Assembly (NCBI RefSeq): GCF_022023855.1
Contig: NZ_CP059450.1
Span: 1,913,001 to 1,977,000, forward strand
Source: Azospirillum brasilense
Lineage (GTDB): Bacteria; Pseudomonadota; Alphaproteobacteria; Azospirillales; Azospirillaceae
Length of the DNA: 64,000 nucleotides
Direction of reading: 5' to 3'
The position numbers and the translations under genes were made by a program. Shown here in pieces: positions 1 to 7,919 of this stretch (its first letter is position 1; each line of letters starts with the position of its first letter). Below the pieces are notes generated by a model. It worked only from the letters and a program-made list of their open reading frames with translations, did no database searches and was not told the origin of the DNA.

Positions 1-305
1 GTGATCTGCTGCCGCCCGTCCGGCAGGGTCTTGTAGAGCTTCAGCATGCCCGACATGACGGTGAAGACGGCCTCGGCCTCCTCCCCCTCCATCACCACGG
101 GGGTCGCCGACAGCAGATCCAGCGGGCGGGACGTCGTCGACAGGTCCGGCAGGTCCCCGGCGGTCAGGGCGCCGCAAAGCCCCTTGCTCCGCGCCGAGCA
201 GCCGGCGCAGCGGCCGGTCACCGTCTCCGCCGCCCGCGTCGGAGGAGCGGAAATCGGCGGCGGGACAATGGCTGCGGTGGTGGCGGCGGCGACGGAGAAG
301 GTCAT
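1..305 (-). CDS. Crp/Fnr-family regulator of FNR/FixK type (5' part only)
   Basis: The first 101 codons of a gene that runs off the left edge. After a low-complexity Ala/Pro leader there is a C-x2-C-x7-C cluster (residues about 34-45), which resembles the iron-sulfur cysteine cluster of oxygen-sensing FNR/FnrL/AadR proteins. It is followed by the start of the cyclic-nucleotide-type beta barrel (VFTVMSGMLKLYKTLPDGRQ). The start is supported by AGGGG eight bases upstream of the ATG. The DNA-binding helices lie outside the window, so its targets cannot be read. An FNR-type box lies about 135 bp upstream, which suggests autoregulation or cross-regulation under low oxygen (inference). Confidence 0.85.
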   Translation of the reverse strand, partial: MTFSVAAATTAAIVPPPISAPPTRAAETVTGRCAGCSARSKGLCGALTAGDLPDLSTTSRPLDLLSATPVVMEGEEAEAVFTVMSGMLKLYKTLPDGRQQI

Positions 306-438
306 GGCTGTACCCCTGGGCTGTCTCGCTTCGGCGCCACGGAACGGCGCGCTCGCTTAGGACGTCCGGCCCAGACCGAAGCATCAGACTAAGGTCTTGG
401 AACCGAGCCAAAGGTATGAGCTATGACCAGGGCCCGCC

Positions 439-452
439 CTGATCTGGATCAA
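439..452. promoter_or_regulatory. Candidate FNR/FixK anaerobox
   Basis: CTGATCTGGATCAA matches the FNR/FixK consensus TTGAT-N4-ATCAA at nine of ten defined positions. It sits in the gene-free region 306-543, upstream of the FNR-like gene that reads leftward from 305. No other gene reads away from it nearby on the plus strand, so the FNR-like gene is the likely target. The rest of this gap shows nothing recognisable. Confidence 0.6.
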
Positions 453-543
453 CCGGACCCGGCATCGGTCCGGCGATGGGGCGACCGGACAGAGCAACGG
501 CCCGGAGGGTGGTCCGGGCCGTGAGGCCTGTTCCCGCTGAGGT

Positions 544-885
544 TCAGAGGGTCCGGCCGGGCCGTCCGCGCGGCGGGAAGCGGCTGGAGGTGGCGCGCAT
601 GGTGCCGTCCGCCATCGGCATGGCGCCGGATTCCGCGTCCTCATCATCGTCGCGGGGGCGACGGGACTCGCGGTCCGTCACCCGGGCCGCCTCGGCGCGG
701 GAGATCGAGGATTCCAGTTCGCGGATGCGCGCCTGCAGGCTGCCGACGACCGCAGCGCCCGCCTGACGGGACTTGAACTGTTCGAGATCCTGCTTCAGGC
801 GGAGCAGTTGATTCTTCTGTTCCGGGAGGCTCGGCCCGTCGCGGCGCTTCGTCACGCGATAGACTTTTTCGTCGAATCGGTTCAC
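544..885 (-). CDS. Small hypothetical protein with predicted coiled coil
   Basis: A 113-residue protein of unknown function. I start it at GTG 885, which has AGGAG about seven bases upstream; the frame stays open further upstream but without a better site. The N-terminal half is basic and then forms a Leu/Gln/Lys-rich helix (residues about 20-75, for example LLRLKQDLEQFKSRQ) that looks like a coiled coil. The C-terminal tail is acidic and then Arg/Pro-rich and probably disordered. No family was recognised. Codon use matches its neighbours, so it is probably a real gene. Confidence 0.55.
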   Translation of the reverse strand: MNRFDEKVYRVTKRRDGPSLPEQKNQLLRLKQDLEQFKSRQAGAAVVGSLQARIRELESSISRAEAARVTDRESRRPRDDDEDAESGAMPMADGTMRATSSRFPPRGRPGRTL

Positions 886-1005
886 TGCGTTTCTCCTGTC
901 TGCTCTTAAGCAGATTGGGTCGACGCGCCGCTGCACCATCGTTCGAATGGGATAGGCCCTGCATTTCCACCTTTGGTGGCAGCGACGGCGTCGTCCTTCC
1001 GGCGC

Positions 1006-1491
1006 TCAGGGCATCCGCTCGTTGACGCTCCGCTCGGCGGCTACCGCGGCGGCCAGGGCGTCGCGGTAGCGGCGCAGCCGCGCGTAGGTCGGCCAGGCCA
1101 TGCCGACCAGCGGGTCGCACCAGTGCACCAGCACCATCAGCCCCATCCCGGCGAAGCCGCCGATCAGCGTGCCCGAGAGCAGGCCGGGCAGGGCGCCCAG
1201 GATCCACGGATCGGACAGCCGTCCGGCGTCGTAGGCCTGCAGACCCGCCATCCCCAGCGTGGCCGCCAGGGCGAGCAGGACCCCGACACGGCCCGGCGCG
1301 TACCAGATCCGCAAGTCGTCCCGGGTCAGGCCGTAATCTTCAGGGACCGGTCGCGCCGCAGCCTCCGCGGCGCCGTCCGGGCGCGCGTCGCCATTCCGGG
1401 ACGTTCCGGTCACCTCCACCGGCGTTCCGCCCCCTTCGATCACCCGCCAGCGCCGCCGTGGGCAGTTGCCATCGTCTTCCAACCGTTCCAT
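1006..1491 (-). CDS. Hypothetical inner-membrane protein with two central membrane spans
   Basis: A 161-residue protein. The frame extends to 1614, but that region overlaps the next gene (1559-1768) and is Pro/Arg-rich, so I start at ATG 1491; GTG codons further in are possible. Residues about 70-92 (VGVLLALAATLGMAGLQAY) and 102-130 (ILGALPGLLSGTLIGGFAGMGL) are hydrophobic spans separated by a short loop. The last 30 residues are basic and presumably cytoplasmic. No domain was recognised. The upstream ribosome site is weak, so the start is uncertain. Confidence 0.5.
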   Translation of the reverse strand: MERLEDDGNCPRRRWRVIEGGGTPVEVTGTSRNGDARPDGAAEAAARPVPEDYGLTRDDLRIWYAPGRVGVLLALAATLGMAGLQAYDAGRLSDPWILGALPGLLSGTLIGGFAGMGLMVLVHWCDPLVGMAWPTYARLRRYRDALAAAVAAERSVNERMP

Positions 1492-1558
1492 TGCGCGATA
1501 TTGCGCGGGTGGAGGGGATTCGGCAACGGCGCTGTTTCGCGGTGCTCTCGCCCGGAGT

Positions 1559-1768
1559 TCAGCCGGGGCGGCCTTCCGCCGACCCGGTGCCGGCAGCCGG
1601 CCGGAATCCACCATCGGACAGCATGGCCTCGCAGTCCGCCTCCCGGGCGTACTTCACGATGCTGCCGTCGGCCAGCCGCAGATCATAGGATGGATGCCCA
1701 CCCAGGGTCCGCGCGATCACCATGGCGTCCTGCCCATGATGCCGGACCTTCGTGCCCAGTCGCAGCAT
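1559..1768 (-). CDS. Small conserved-looking hypothetical protein
   Basis: A 69-residue protein with a compact beta-rich N-terminus (MLRLGTKVRHHGQDAMVIAR) that reads like a small SH3-like or hypervariable-loop barrel, then an Asp/Tyr-containing segment and a Gly/Pro-rich tail. The ATG at 1768 has a GGGGG stretch about nine bases upstream. It precedes the two-span membrane protein on the same strand with a 67-bp gap, so they may be co-transcribed. The function is unknown. Confidence 0.5.
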   Translation of the reverse strand: MLRLGTKVRHHGQDAMVIARTLGGHPSYDLRLADGSIVKYAREADCEAMLSDGGFRPAAGTGSAEGRPG

Positions 1769-1916
1769 GGTTACAACCCCCGCATCCCGTGTTTCGTTAA
1801 CGAAACCTTACCTCGGGTTGCCGTCAACGGACGAGCAACAAAAAGAGGCATTGGAATGGGGCGGCGAACCGCGATGTTGGGACGGTGTGTTGTGTGGGGA
1901 GAGAGATAAGGTGGTT

Positions 1917-1990
1917 TGGTTGGGGGACTAGGATTCGAACCTAGGTAGCCAGAGTCAGAGTCTGGAGTCCTACCGCTAGACGATCCCCCA
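1917..1990 (-). tRNA. tRNA-Gln (anticodon CTG)
   Basis: On the minus strand a TGGGGGA acceptor arm pairs with TCCCCCA. The anticodon loop CTCTGAC is flanked by CCAGA/TCTGG, giving anticodon CUG, which reads CAG. The T-arm is CTAGG-TTCGAAT-CCTAG. The CCA end is encoded at 1917-1919. It is the last gene of the five-tRNA cluster, which reads leftward. Confidence 0.95.
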
Positions 1991-1991
1991 A

Positions 1992-2066
1992 TGGTGGTCC
2001 CGACTGGGATTGAACCAGTGACCCCTACGATGTCAACGTAGTGCTCTCCCGCTGAGCTACAGGACC
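1992..2066 (-). tRNA. tRNA-Val (anticodon GAC)
   Basis: On the minus strand the acceptor is GGTCCTG/CGGGACC, the D-arm TAGCTCAGCGGGAGAGC and the anticodon loop TTGACAT between CTACG/CGTAG, giving GAC. The T-loop is TTCAATC and the CCA end is encoded. Only one base separates it from tRNA-Gln, so the pair must be processed from one transcript. Confidence 0.95.
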
Positions 2067-2101
2067 AAACCGCGAGATACTTAACCTAACCACAAGAAAC
2101 G

Positions 2102-2178
<77 letters not shown>

Positions 2179-2277
2179 GTCGTAGGCGACCTTCTAAAGA
2201 ACAAAGACCGCCGAAGCAAGCACTAAATTCAACCTTACCCAACTTACTCAAGTCAACCAACCAACCGCCGAAGAAGT

Positions 2278-2353
2278 TGGTGGAGCCGAGGGGGATCGAA
2301 CCCCTGACCTCCTCATTGCGAACGAGGCGCTCTCCCATCTGAGCTACGGCCCC
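2278..2353 (-). tRNA. tRNA-Ala (anticodon CGC)
   Basis: On the minus strand the acceptor is GGGGCCG/CGGCTCC with the usual G-U wobbles, and the anticodon loop TTCGCAA lies between CCTCG/TGAGG, giving CGC, which reads GCG, a very common codon in this GC-rich genome. The CCA end is encoded. It directly follows tRNA-Thr with one base between them. Confidence 0.95.
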
Positions 2354-2354
2354 A

Positions 2355-2429
<75 letters not shown>

Positions 2430-2567
2430 GTCCGGCGGGAGCGGGTGAATAGCAATCCAGGCCGCCCCCTGTCAAAGGGAAAAATATCGAAGGGGGCATT
2501 TCTTTCTTTTCACCCCCGCGACGGCCGCAGGCGGTGCTTGCATCCCGCCGCTTTCGCGGGGCATCTC

Positions 2568-3941
2568 ATGCCCCATTCCGACCATGCCCGACCGACAGGT
2601 TTTCCCGTGGATGAGGTTCTGACCGAGGCGCGCCGCCTGATCGCGGCGCGGCATTACCGGCAGGCGGTGCGCCTGCTGCGGGATACCGCGCCGCGATCAG
2701 GCGGCTCTGCCGAACGCGACCGGGCCGAACGCGACCGGCTGACCGGCATGGCCGCTCTCGGCCGGCGCGACGCCGCGGCCGCCACCGCCGCGCTGCGCCG
2801 TGCCCTGGCGTGCGAGCCGGGACACTCGGAAACCCTCTATCATATGGCCCAGGCCGTGCTGGCCGCCGGGGACCGCTTGCGGGCGGTGCGCTGGCTGGAA
2901 CGGGTGGCTGTGGCCGACCCCGCCTACCCCGGCCTCCCTGAGGCGCTGGCCGGCGTCTACCGCCGTGACGCCCTCTATGAGGAGGCGTTGCGGGTGACGG
3001 GAGAGGCGCTGGCAGCCGGGAACCGGTCGGCGGACATCCTCTATGAGCGGGCGGTCAGCCTCGCCCATCTCGGCGACGCCGCGGGCGCGCTGGCCGTCTT
3101 CGACGAGCGGCTGGCCGACGATCCGGAACACGCCGCCGCGTGGTTCGGCAGCCACGCCGTGGCACTGGGCCTGAACGGGGTGGAGGACGCGCTGCGCCGC
3201 CTGCGCCGGGCTGCGGACTGTCCGGGGGCGGCGGGCAAATACTGGGGCTTCCTGTGCGCCTATCTTCTGCTGCTGGGCCGCGACGCGGAGGCTGGGGCGC
3301 TGTATGGCGAGAAGCTGGCCGGGCAGCCGAAGCGTCTGCCGCTGGTCGAGGCGGTGACGGCGATCCGCCCGTATCTCGCCCCGGACATGCGGCTGTTCGG
3401 CGTGGGGGCGGAACTGCTGCGTTTCGCGCTGGAGCGGTCTGGAGTGCCCGGTCTGGTGCTGGAGTTCGGCGTGCGCCGCGGCACCTCGCTGAACCAGATC
3501 GCCGCGGTGGCCGGGCAGACCGTGCACGGCTTCGATTCATTCGAAGGGCTGCCGGAGGGCTGGGTGAACGCGCCGCGCGGCGTGCTCAGCACGGGCAAGA
3601 GCCTGCCGCCGGTGCGCGACAACGCGGTGCTGCACGCGGGCTGGTTCGAGGACACGCTGCCGCCCTTCCTGGCGGCCCATGACGGCGCGGTGCGCTTCGT
3701 CAATGTGGACAGCGACATCTACTCGTCGGCGCGGACGGTGCTGACCGCCCTGGCGCCCCGCTTCCGGGCGGGGACGGTGCTGGTCTTCGACGAGTTCATC
3801 GGGAACCGGACATGGCGCGAGGACGAGTACCGCGCCTTCATGGAGTATGCGGCCGAGTCCGGTGCTGCCTGGGAGATCATCGCCGTCAGCCCGCACACCA
3901 AGCAGGTGGCGATCCGGTTGACCGCGCTTCTGGTGCCATGA
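2568..3941 (+). CDS. TPR-repeat protein fused to a TylF-type methyltransferase
   Basis: A 457-residue protein starting at ATG 2568; the open frame further upstream crosses the tRNA-Thr gene and is not credible. Residues about 10-260 form tetratricopeptide-like helix pairs with repeated Ala/Leu/Arg patterns. Residues about 290-450 look like a macrocin-O-methyltransferase/TylF-type SAM-dependent domain: a glycine-containing loop (VLEFGVRRGTSLN), then HGFDSFEGLPEGW, and an acidic segment VNVDSDIYSS with a later FDEF that fits the usual metal/substrate region. In related proteins this domain methylates sugars or small molecules; the substrate here is unknown. The gene is isolated and converges on a lipoprotein gene. 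Confidence 0.75.
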   Translation: MPHSDHARPTGFPVDEVLTEARRLIAARHYRQAVRLLRDTAPRSGGSAERDRAERDRLTGMAALGRRDAAAATAALRRALACEPGHSETLYHMAQAVLAAGDRLRAVRWLERVAVADPAYPGLPEALAGVYRRDALYEEALRVTGEALAAGNRSADILYERAVSLAHLGDAAGALAVFDERLADDPEHAAAWFGSHAVALGLNGVEDALRRLRRAADCPGAAGKYWGFLCAYLLLLGRDAEAGALYGEKLAGQPKRLPLVEAVTAIRPYLAPDMRLFGVGAELLRFALERSGVPGLVLEFGVRRGTSLNQIAAVAGQTVHGFDSFEGLPEGWVNAPRGVLSTGKSLPPVRDNAVLHAGWFEDTLPPFLAAHDGAVRFVNVDSDIYSSARTVLTALAPRFRAGTVLVFDEFIGNRTWREDEYRAFMEYAAESGAAWEIIAVSPHTKQVAIRLTALLVP

Positions 3942-3966
3942 CTCCGGCGTCATGACGGGGGCTCCC

Positions 3967-4010
3967 GCCCCGGCCGCCAGTTCCGCAGAGTGCGGAGGGA
4001 CGGCCGGGGC
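3967..4010. terminator. Nested hairpin between convergent genes
   Basis: A perfect 10-bp stem (GCCCCGGCCG at 3967-3976, CGGCCGGGGC at 4001-4010) encloses a second 6-bp hairpin (TCCGCA/TGCGGA). It lies in the 86-bp gap between the convergent stops at 3941 and 4028, where a two-way terminator is expected. There is no T-run on either side, so intrinsic termination is not certain. Confidence 0.5.
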
Positions 4011-4027
4011 AGGGGGCGTGCCGGGTG

Positions 4028-4501
4028 TTAGGACACGATGCGCCAGCTGCCGTCCGGCTGCTGGCAGGCGGTGCCGTTGGCCCGCTCGGCCTTGCCGCCG
4101 ACATAGACGGTCTGCTGGTACTCGCGGCAGTAGTTGCCGGAGTTGTCGCGGCCGTCGCGGATCGGGGTGATGGTGCCGCGGTTGCCCGATTCCGGGTTGT
4201 TCCACTGGATGGTCGAGCCCATCGGCGCCGCATAGGCCTGGGTGGCGGCGCGCTGGGCGTAGCCCTCGTCCGCGCGGTCGAGCGACTGGCCAAGCTCGCT
4301 GCCGAGATAGGCGCCGAGCAGCGTGCCCACACCGGTGGTGATGAGCTTGCCGGTGCCGCCGCCGAACTGCGAACCGATCACGCCGCCGGCCGCCGCGCCG
4401 CCGAGCGCGCCGACCGTCTGCTTGGTCCCCAGGCCGCTGCCGCCGCTCTGGCAGGCGGCGAGCGACAGGGCGACGAAGGCGGTAACAGCGATCTTCTTCA
4501 T
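4028..4501 (-). CDS. Glycine-zipper outer-membrane lipoprotein (17 kDa surface-antigen type)
   Basis: A 157-residue protein starting at ATG 4501 (MKKIAVTAFVALSLAAC), with a lipoprotein signal and lipobox LAAC (Cys18). Residues about 28-75 are a Gly-rich 'glycine zipper' segment (GALGGAAAGGVIGSQFGGG, GTLLGAYLGSELG) typical of Rickettsia 17 kDa antigen-like proteins. The C-terminal 60 residues contain two cysteines (YCREY, ACQQPDG) and the usual NPxSGxxGxITP-like stretch of the surface-antigen domain. It is probably anchored in the outer-membrane inner leaflet; the precise role of the family is unclear. It has its own promoter region, divergent from the next gene. Confidence 0.85.
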   Translation of the reverse strand: MKKIAVTAFVALSLAACQSGGSGLGTKQTVGALGGAAAGGVIGSQFGGGTGKLITTGVGTLLGAYLGSELGQSLDRADEGYAQRAATQAYAAPMGSTIQWNNPESGNRGTITPIRDGRDNSGNYCREYQQTVYVGGKAERANGTACQQPDGSWRIVS

Positions 4502-4737
4502 AGGGTCTCTGCCTCTTGGTTCCGTATAAGCCATCAACACGTAAGGCTTCGCTTTAATCCGGGGGAGCCTGCGCTTTGGTGCGTATCACTCCCGTTCAAC
4601 CGCCTCTCCCGTCATAGGCGGTGGCGGATAGAAGCACGGACCCGGTGGCCCTCGCCTGTTATCAAAATGGCGCACAAATGTCCGGCCGGCCCCGCCATGC
4701 TCGCCGCCGTTGAGCATAAGAGCGAGGGAACCATCCA

Positions 4738-7530
4738 ATGGCATCGACCACCACGGGCAAGACCGACGCCAAGATTGTCGTGAGTGCCTATGGGCAGTCC
4801 GCCGGAGGCATCTGGCCGCATTTCCGCCTGTTGATCGACGGCGTCGAGGTGGGCCAGGCAACCGTCAACGCCACCAGCCCGACCGCCTACAGCTTCACGG
4901 TGCCGGTCACCGCGGCGCAGGCGCACAAGGTGCAGATCCAATACGACAACGACGCCATGGTGAACGGCCAGGACCGTTCGCTGATCGTCAGCGGGGTCTC
5001 CATCAACGGCAAGACCCACAAGCCGACCGACGCCAACGTCACCTACGACAAGGGCGCGCTCGACGGGAAGGACGTGGTCAAGGGCCAATCCGGGATGTGG
5101 TGGAACGGCACGCTGGTGGTGGACACCCCGGCCTCCGACTTCCCCGCCGCCCCGGCGGCGCCAGTCGCCGGAACCTCGACCTTCGTGGTGAACGCGCAGG
5201 GCATCGCGGCGGGCGGCACCAACGCGCATTTCAACCTGATGGTCGACGGCAAGAAGGTGGGGGAGGGCACGGTCGGCACCGCGGCCAAGGACTACAGCTT
5301 CACCGCCAACGTCGCACCGGACCAGGCGCACAAGGTGCAGATCCAGTATGACAACGACGCCGTGGTGAACGGGCAGGACCGCTCGCTGATCGTCAACAAG
5401 GTCACAATCAACGGCAAGTCCGTCTCCGCCACCGACAGCATCGTCGCCTACGACAAGGGCGCGCTCGACGGGAAGGACGTGGTCAAGGGCCAGTCGGGCC
5501 TGTGGTGGAACGGCACGCTGGTGGTGGACGCCGACAAGAGCTTCTTCGCCACCGGCACGGCCACGCCGACCCCGACTCCCGCTCCGAATCCCACGCCGTC
5601 GCCCGCGCCGACCGGGCCGGCGATTTTCGTGGCGACCAACGGCAAGGACAGCTGGTCGGGCAAGCTGGCCGCCCCCAACGCGAACGGCACCGATGGGCCG
5701 AAGGCGACGCTGACCGCCGCGCGTGACGCCATGCGCGCCGACCCGAACATCGACGTGACCTACGTCCGCGGCGGCGACTACTACATGAAGGACATGCTCT
5801 GGCTGGACGGCCAGGACAGCGGGGTCCGCTTCGCCGCCTACGGCAGCGAGAAGCCGGTCTTCCACGGTGGCTCCCTGGTCGAGAACTGGGTGTCGCGTGG
5901 CAACGGCCTCTACAGCGCGCAGCTCCCCGGCGGGTCCAAGGCGGTGCTCGACCTGTCGATGGACGGCGATCGGCAGACGGTGGCCCGCACGCCCAACGCC
6001 GACCCCAGCCACCCCATTGATGGCGGCTGGTTGATCGCCACCAAGGCCGGGGCCAACGCCTCCACCCAGTTCGGCTTCAAGGCGGGGGCGATTCCGACCT
6101 ATTCGAGCACGGACGGGCTGATGGTCAGCGTCTTCAGCCAGCACGGCTACGACAACATGACCGTGCCGGTGAAGAGCATCGACTACGGCAGCAACACCAT
6201 CACGCTGGCCCAGGGCACCTACGACGCGCTCGGCGCCGGCAGCCGCTTCTACCTGTTCAACGGCAAGGACCAGCTCGACACCGCGCGGGAGTGGTTCTTC
6301 GACAAGGCGTCCAGCCAAGTGCTGTTCAAGCCGGAGGGCGGGGCGGTCGCCGGGCACAAGGTGGTGGCGGCCCAGCTTCCCGTGCTGATCGGGCTGGGCG
6401 GTGCGAAGAACGTGACGATCGAGGGGCTGACCCTGACCGACGGCGCGCCGGACGGCCATGCGGTCTACGCCAACAACGCCGCCGGGCTGACCTTCAAGAA
6501 CAACACCGTCACCAACACCGGCTACGGCATCACGGTGGAGGGCAGCGCCAACAGCACCGTCACCGGCAACCATTTCGCCGAGACCGGACGCGAGGCGGTC
6601 TACGTCAAGGCGGGGTCCAACTTCACCAAGGTGTCGGACAACCTGATCCAGCACGCCAGCGCCGTCGACCACGGCGGCGACGCGCTGTGGGTGAACGGCA
6701 GCAACGACGTCTCCATCACCCACAACCAGATCGAGGACACGCCGGGCAAGGCCATCGCGGTCGGCTCCGTCCAGGCCTCGGGCGACGCCACCTACCGGGC
6801 GACCATCACCCACAACAAGATCGTCGGCGCCAACCAGGAGACCAGCGACGGCGGCGGCATCTACCTGATCAACCGCCAGCAGGATCTGGCCGGCCACACG
6901 GTGGCCTACAACGAGGTGTCGGGCACCACCGCCTTCGGCAACGTGACCTGGGACGGCAAGGTCTCCCCCACCTTCCTCGACCCGACCAAGCTGGTGAGCT
7001 GGGGCATCTATCTGGACGACTGGACCAGCGGCACCACGGTGAAGGGCAACGTCGTCCACGACAACGTCGGCGGCATCTTCCTGCACGGCGGATGGAACAA
7101 CACGGTCACCGACAACATCCTGGCCGACAATCTGGGCACCCAGATCGGCCTGCAGCAGAGCGTCGGCTGGGGCGGCTGGAAGGGCACGCCGATGGCGAAC
7201 AACACCATCACCCAGAACATCGTGGACGCCGGCGACGGCCGGGCGGTGGCCCTCGACGGGCCGAGGACGGCGGGGACCTTCACCGGCAACTTCTACGCCG
7301 ACCTCGACCCCAACGAGGCGCTGTTCCAGGCTTGGCCGCAGGTGATGGCGAACGGCGCCACGGGCACGCTGGCGCAGTGGCAGGCCGCCGGCTACGACAA
7401 GGGGGCCTTCACCTTCGACCCGCAATTCACCGATGCCGCGCATGACAACTTCGCGCCGGTGGCGGGCTCCGCGGTGTACCAGCACGGATTCGATCCTCTG
7501 CCCTTCGACCAGATCGGCCTGCTGGGCTGA
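4738..7530 (+). CDS. Two xylan-binding-type modules plus right-handed beta-helix protein
   Basis: A 930-residue protein. Residues about 8-130 and 143-262 are two copies of the same domain (each with AHKVQIQYDND, NGQDRSLIV, YDKGALDGKDVVKGQSG), resembling the calcium-dependent xylan-binding module CBM60. A Pro/Thr linker (PTPTPAPNPTPSPAP) leads to a parallel beta-helix of pectin-lyase fold (residues about 300-930) with many N-N-T-V and G-N turns. Such helices occur in polysaccharide lyases, epimerases and some glycoside hydrolases; which it is cannot be read from sequence. There is no N-terminal signal peptide, so if it is exported it would use type I or another signal-less route. GAGGG precedes the ATG by nine bases. 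Confidence 0.75.
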   Translation: MASTTTGKTDAKIVVSAYGQSAGGIWPHFRLLIDGVEVGQATVNATSPTAYSFTVPVTAAQAHKVQIQYDNDAMVNGQDRSLIVSGVSINGKTHKPTDANVTYDKGALDGKDVVKGQSGMWWNGTLVVDTPASDFPAAPAAPVAGTSTFVVNAQGIAAGGTNAHFNLMVDGKKVGEGTVGTAAKDYSFTANVAPDQAHKVQIQYDNDAVVNGQDRSLIVNKVTINGKSVSATDSIVAYDKGALDGKDVVKGQSGLWWNGTLVVDADKSFFATGTATPTPTPAPNPTPSPAPTGPAIFVATNGKDSWSGKLAAPNANGTDGPKATLTAARDAMRADPNIDVTYVRGGDYYMKDMLWLDGQDSGVRFAAYGSEKPVFHGGSLVENWVSRGNGLYSAQLPGGSKAVLDLSMDGDRQTVARTPNADPSHPIDGGWLIATKAGANASTQFGFKAGAIPTYSSTDGLMVSVFSQHGYDNMTVPVKSIDYGSNTITLAQGTYDALGAGSRFYLFNGKDQLDTAREWFFDKASSQVLFKPEGGAVAGHKVVAAQLPVLIGLGGAKNVTIEGLTLTDGAPDGHAVYANNAAGLTFKNNTVTNTGYGITVEGSANSTVTGNHFAETGREAVYVKAGSNFTKVSDNLIQHASAVDHGGDALWVNGSNDVSITHNQIEDTPGKAIAVGSVQASGDATYRATITHNKIVGANQETSDGGGIYLINRQQDLAGHTVAYNEVSGTTAFGNVTWDGKVSPTFLDPTKLVSWGIYLDDWTSGTTVKGNVVHDNVGGIFLHGGWNNTVTDNILADNLGTQIGLQQSVGWGGWKGTPMANNTITQNIVDAGDGRAVALDGPRTAGTFTGNFYADLDPNEALFQAWPQVMANGATGTLAQWQAAGYDKGAFTFDPQFTDAAHDNFAPVAGSAVYQHGFDPLPFDQIGLLG

Positions 7531-7583
7531 GCATCACCGAAGGGTGGATGGAACCGGGGGCGGGGCGGGAGCGTTATCGCGGC

Positions 7584-7760
7584 ATGGACATCATACGCAT
7601 CATCCTGGCGCTTCTGCTGCCGCCCGTCGGCGTCTTCCTCCAGGTGGGGTTTGGCGCCCAGTTCTGGATCAACGTGCTGCTGACCCTGCTCGGCTACATT
7701 CCGGGCATGATCCACGCGCTGTACGTCATCGTGAAGTACAAGGACCGCTCCCCGGCGTAA
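7584..7760 (+). CDS. Pmp3/YqaE-family membrane peptide
   Basis: A 58-residue peptide starting at ATG 7584 (MDIIRIILALLLPPVGVFLQ). Two hydrophobic spans separated by QFWINVLL, the central LLPPVGV motif and the GYIPGMIHALYVI ending are the signature of the Pmp3/UPF0057 family, tiny inner-membrane proteins linked to membrane potential and salt or osmotic stress. The frame is open upstream to 7548, but that would add a charged leader atypical of the family. Confidence 0.9.
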   Translation: MDIIRIILALLLPPVGVFLQVGFGAQFWINVLLTLLGYIPGMIHALYVIVKYKDRSPA

Positions 7761-7791
7761 GGCCGGGGGCGTGTGGGGCGGTCCGGTATAG

Positions 7792-7905
7792 CCCTCTCCC
7801 CTCTGGGGAGAGGGTGGCCCGAAGGGCCGGTGAGGGGGTTGCGCTTTTGCCGGACGGCGCCACGCGCAACCCCCTCACCCTAACCCTCTCCCCAGGGGGA
7901 GAGGG
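7792..7905. repeat. Long intergenic inverted repeat (REP-like)
   Basis: Two GC-rich arms (7792-7844 and 7864-7905) are near reverse complements: CCCTCTCCCC...GTGAGGGGGTTGCGC against GCGCAACCCCCTCAC...GGGGGAGAGGG. The left arm carries an extra GCCCGAAGGGC mini-hairpin. It sits between the convergent pmp3-like and chemotaxis genes and could fold into a strong stem that ends transcription both ways. It is a typical dispersed intergenic repeat of GC-rich proteobacteria. Confidence 0.75.
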
Positions 7906-7919
7906 AATAAAGCGCCTCG

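Noticed and set aside
4612..7485. A 957-codon open frame on the minus strand
   Set aside because: It is antisense to the two-module beta-helix protein, which has domain repeats and a ribosome site. The minus frame is Val/Gly/His/Arg-rich without any domain.
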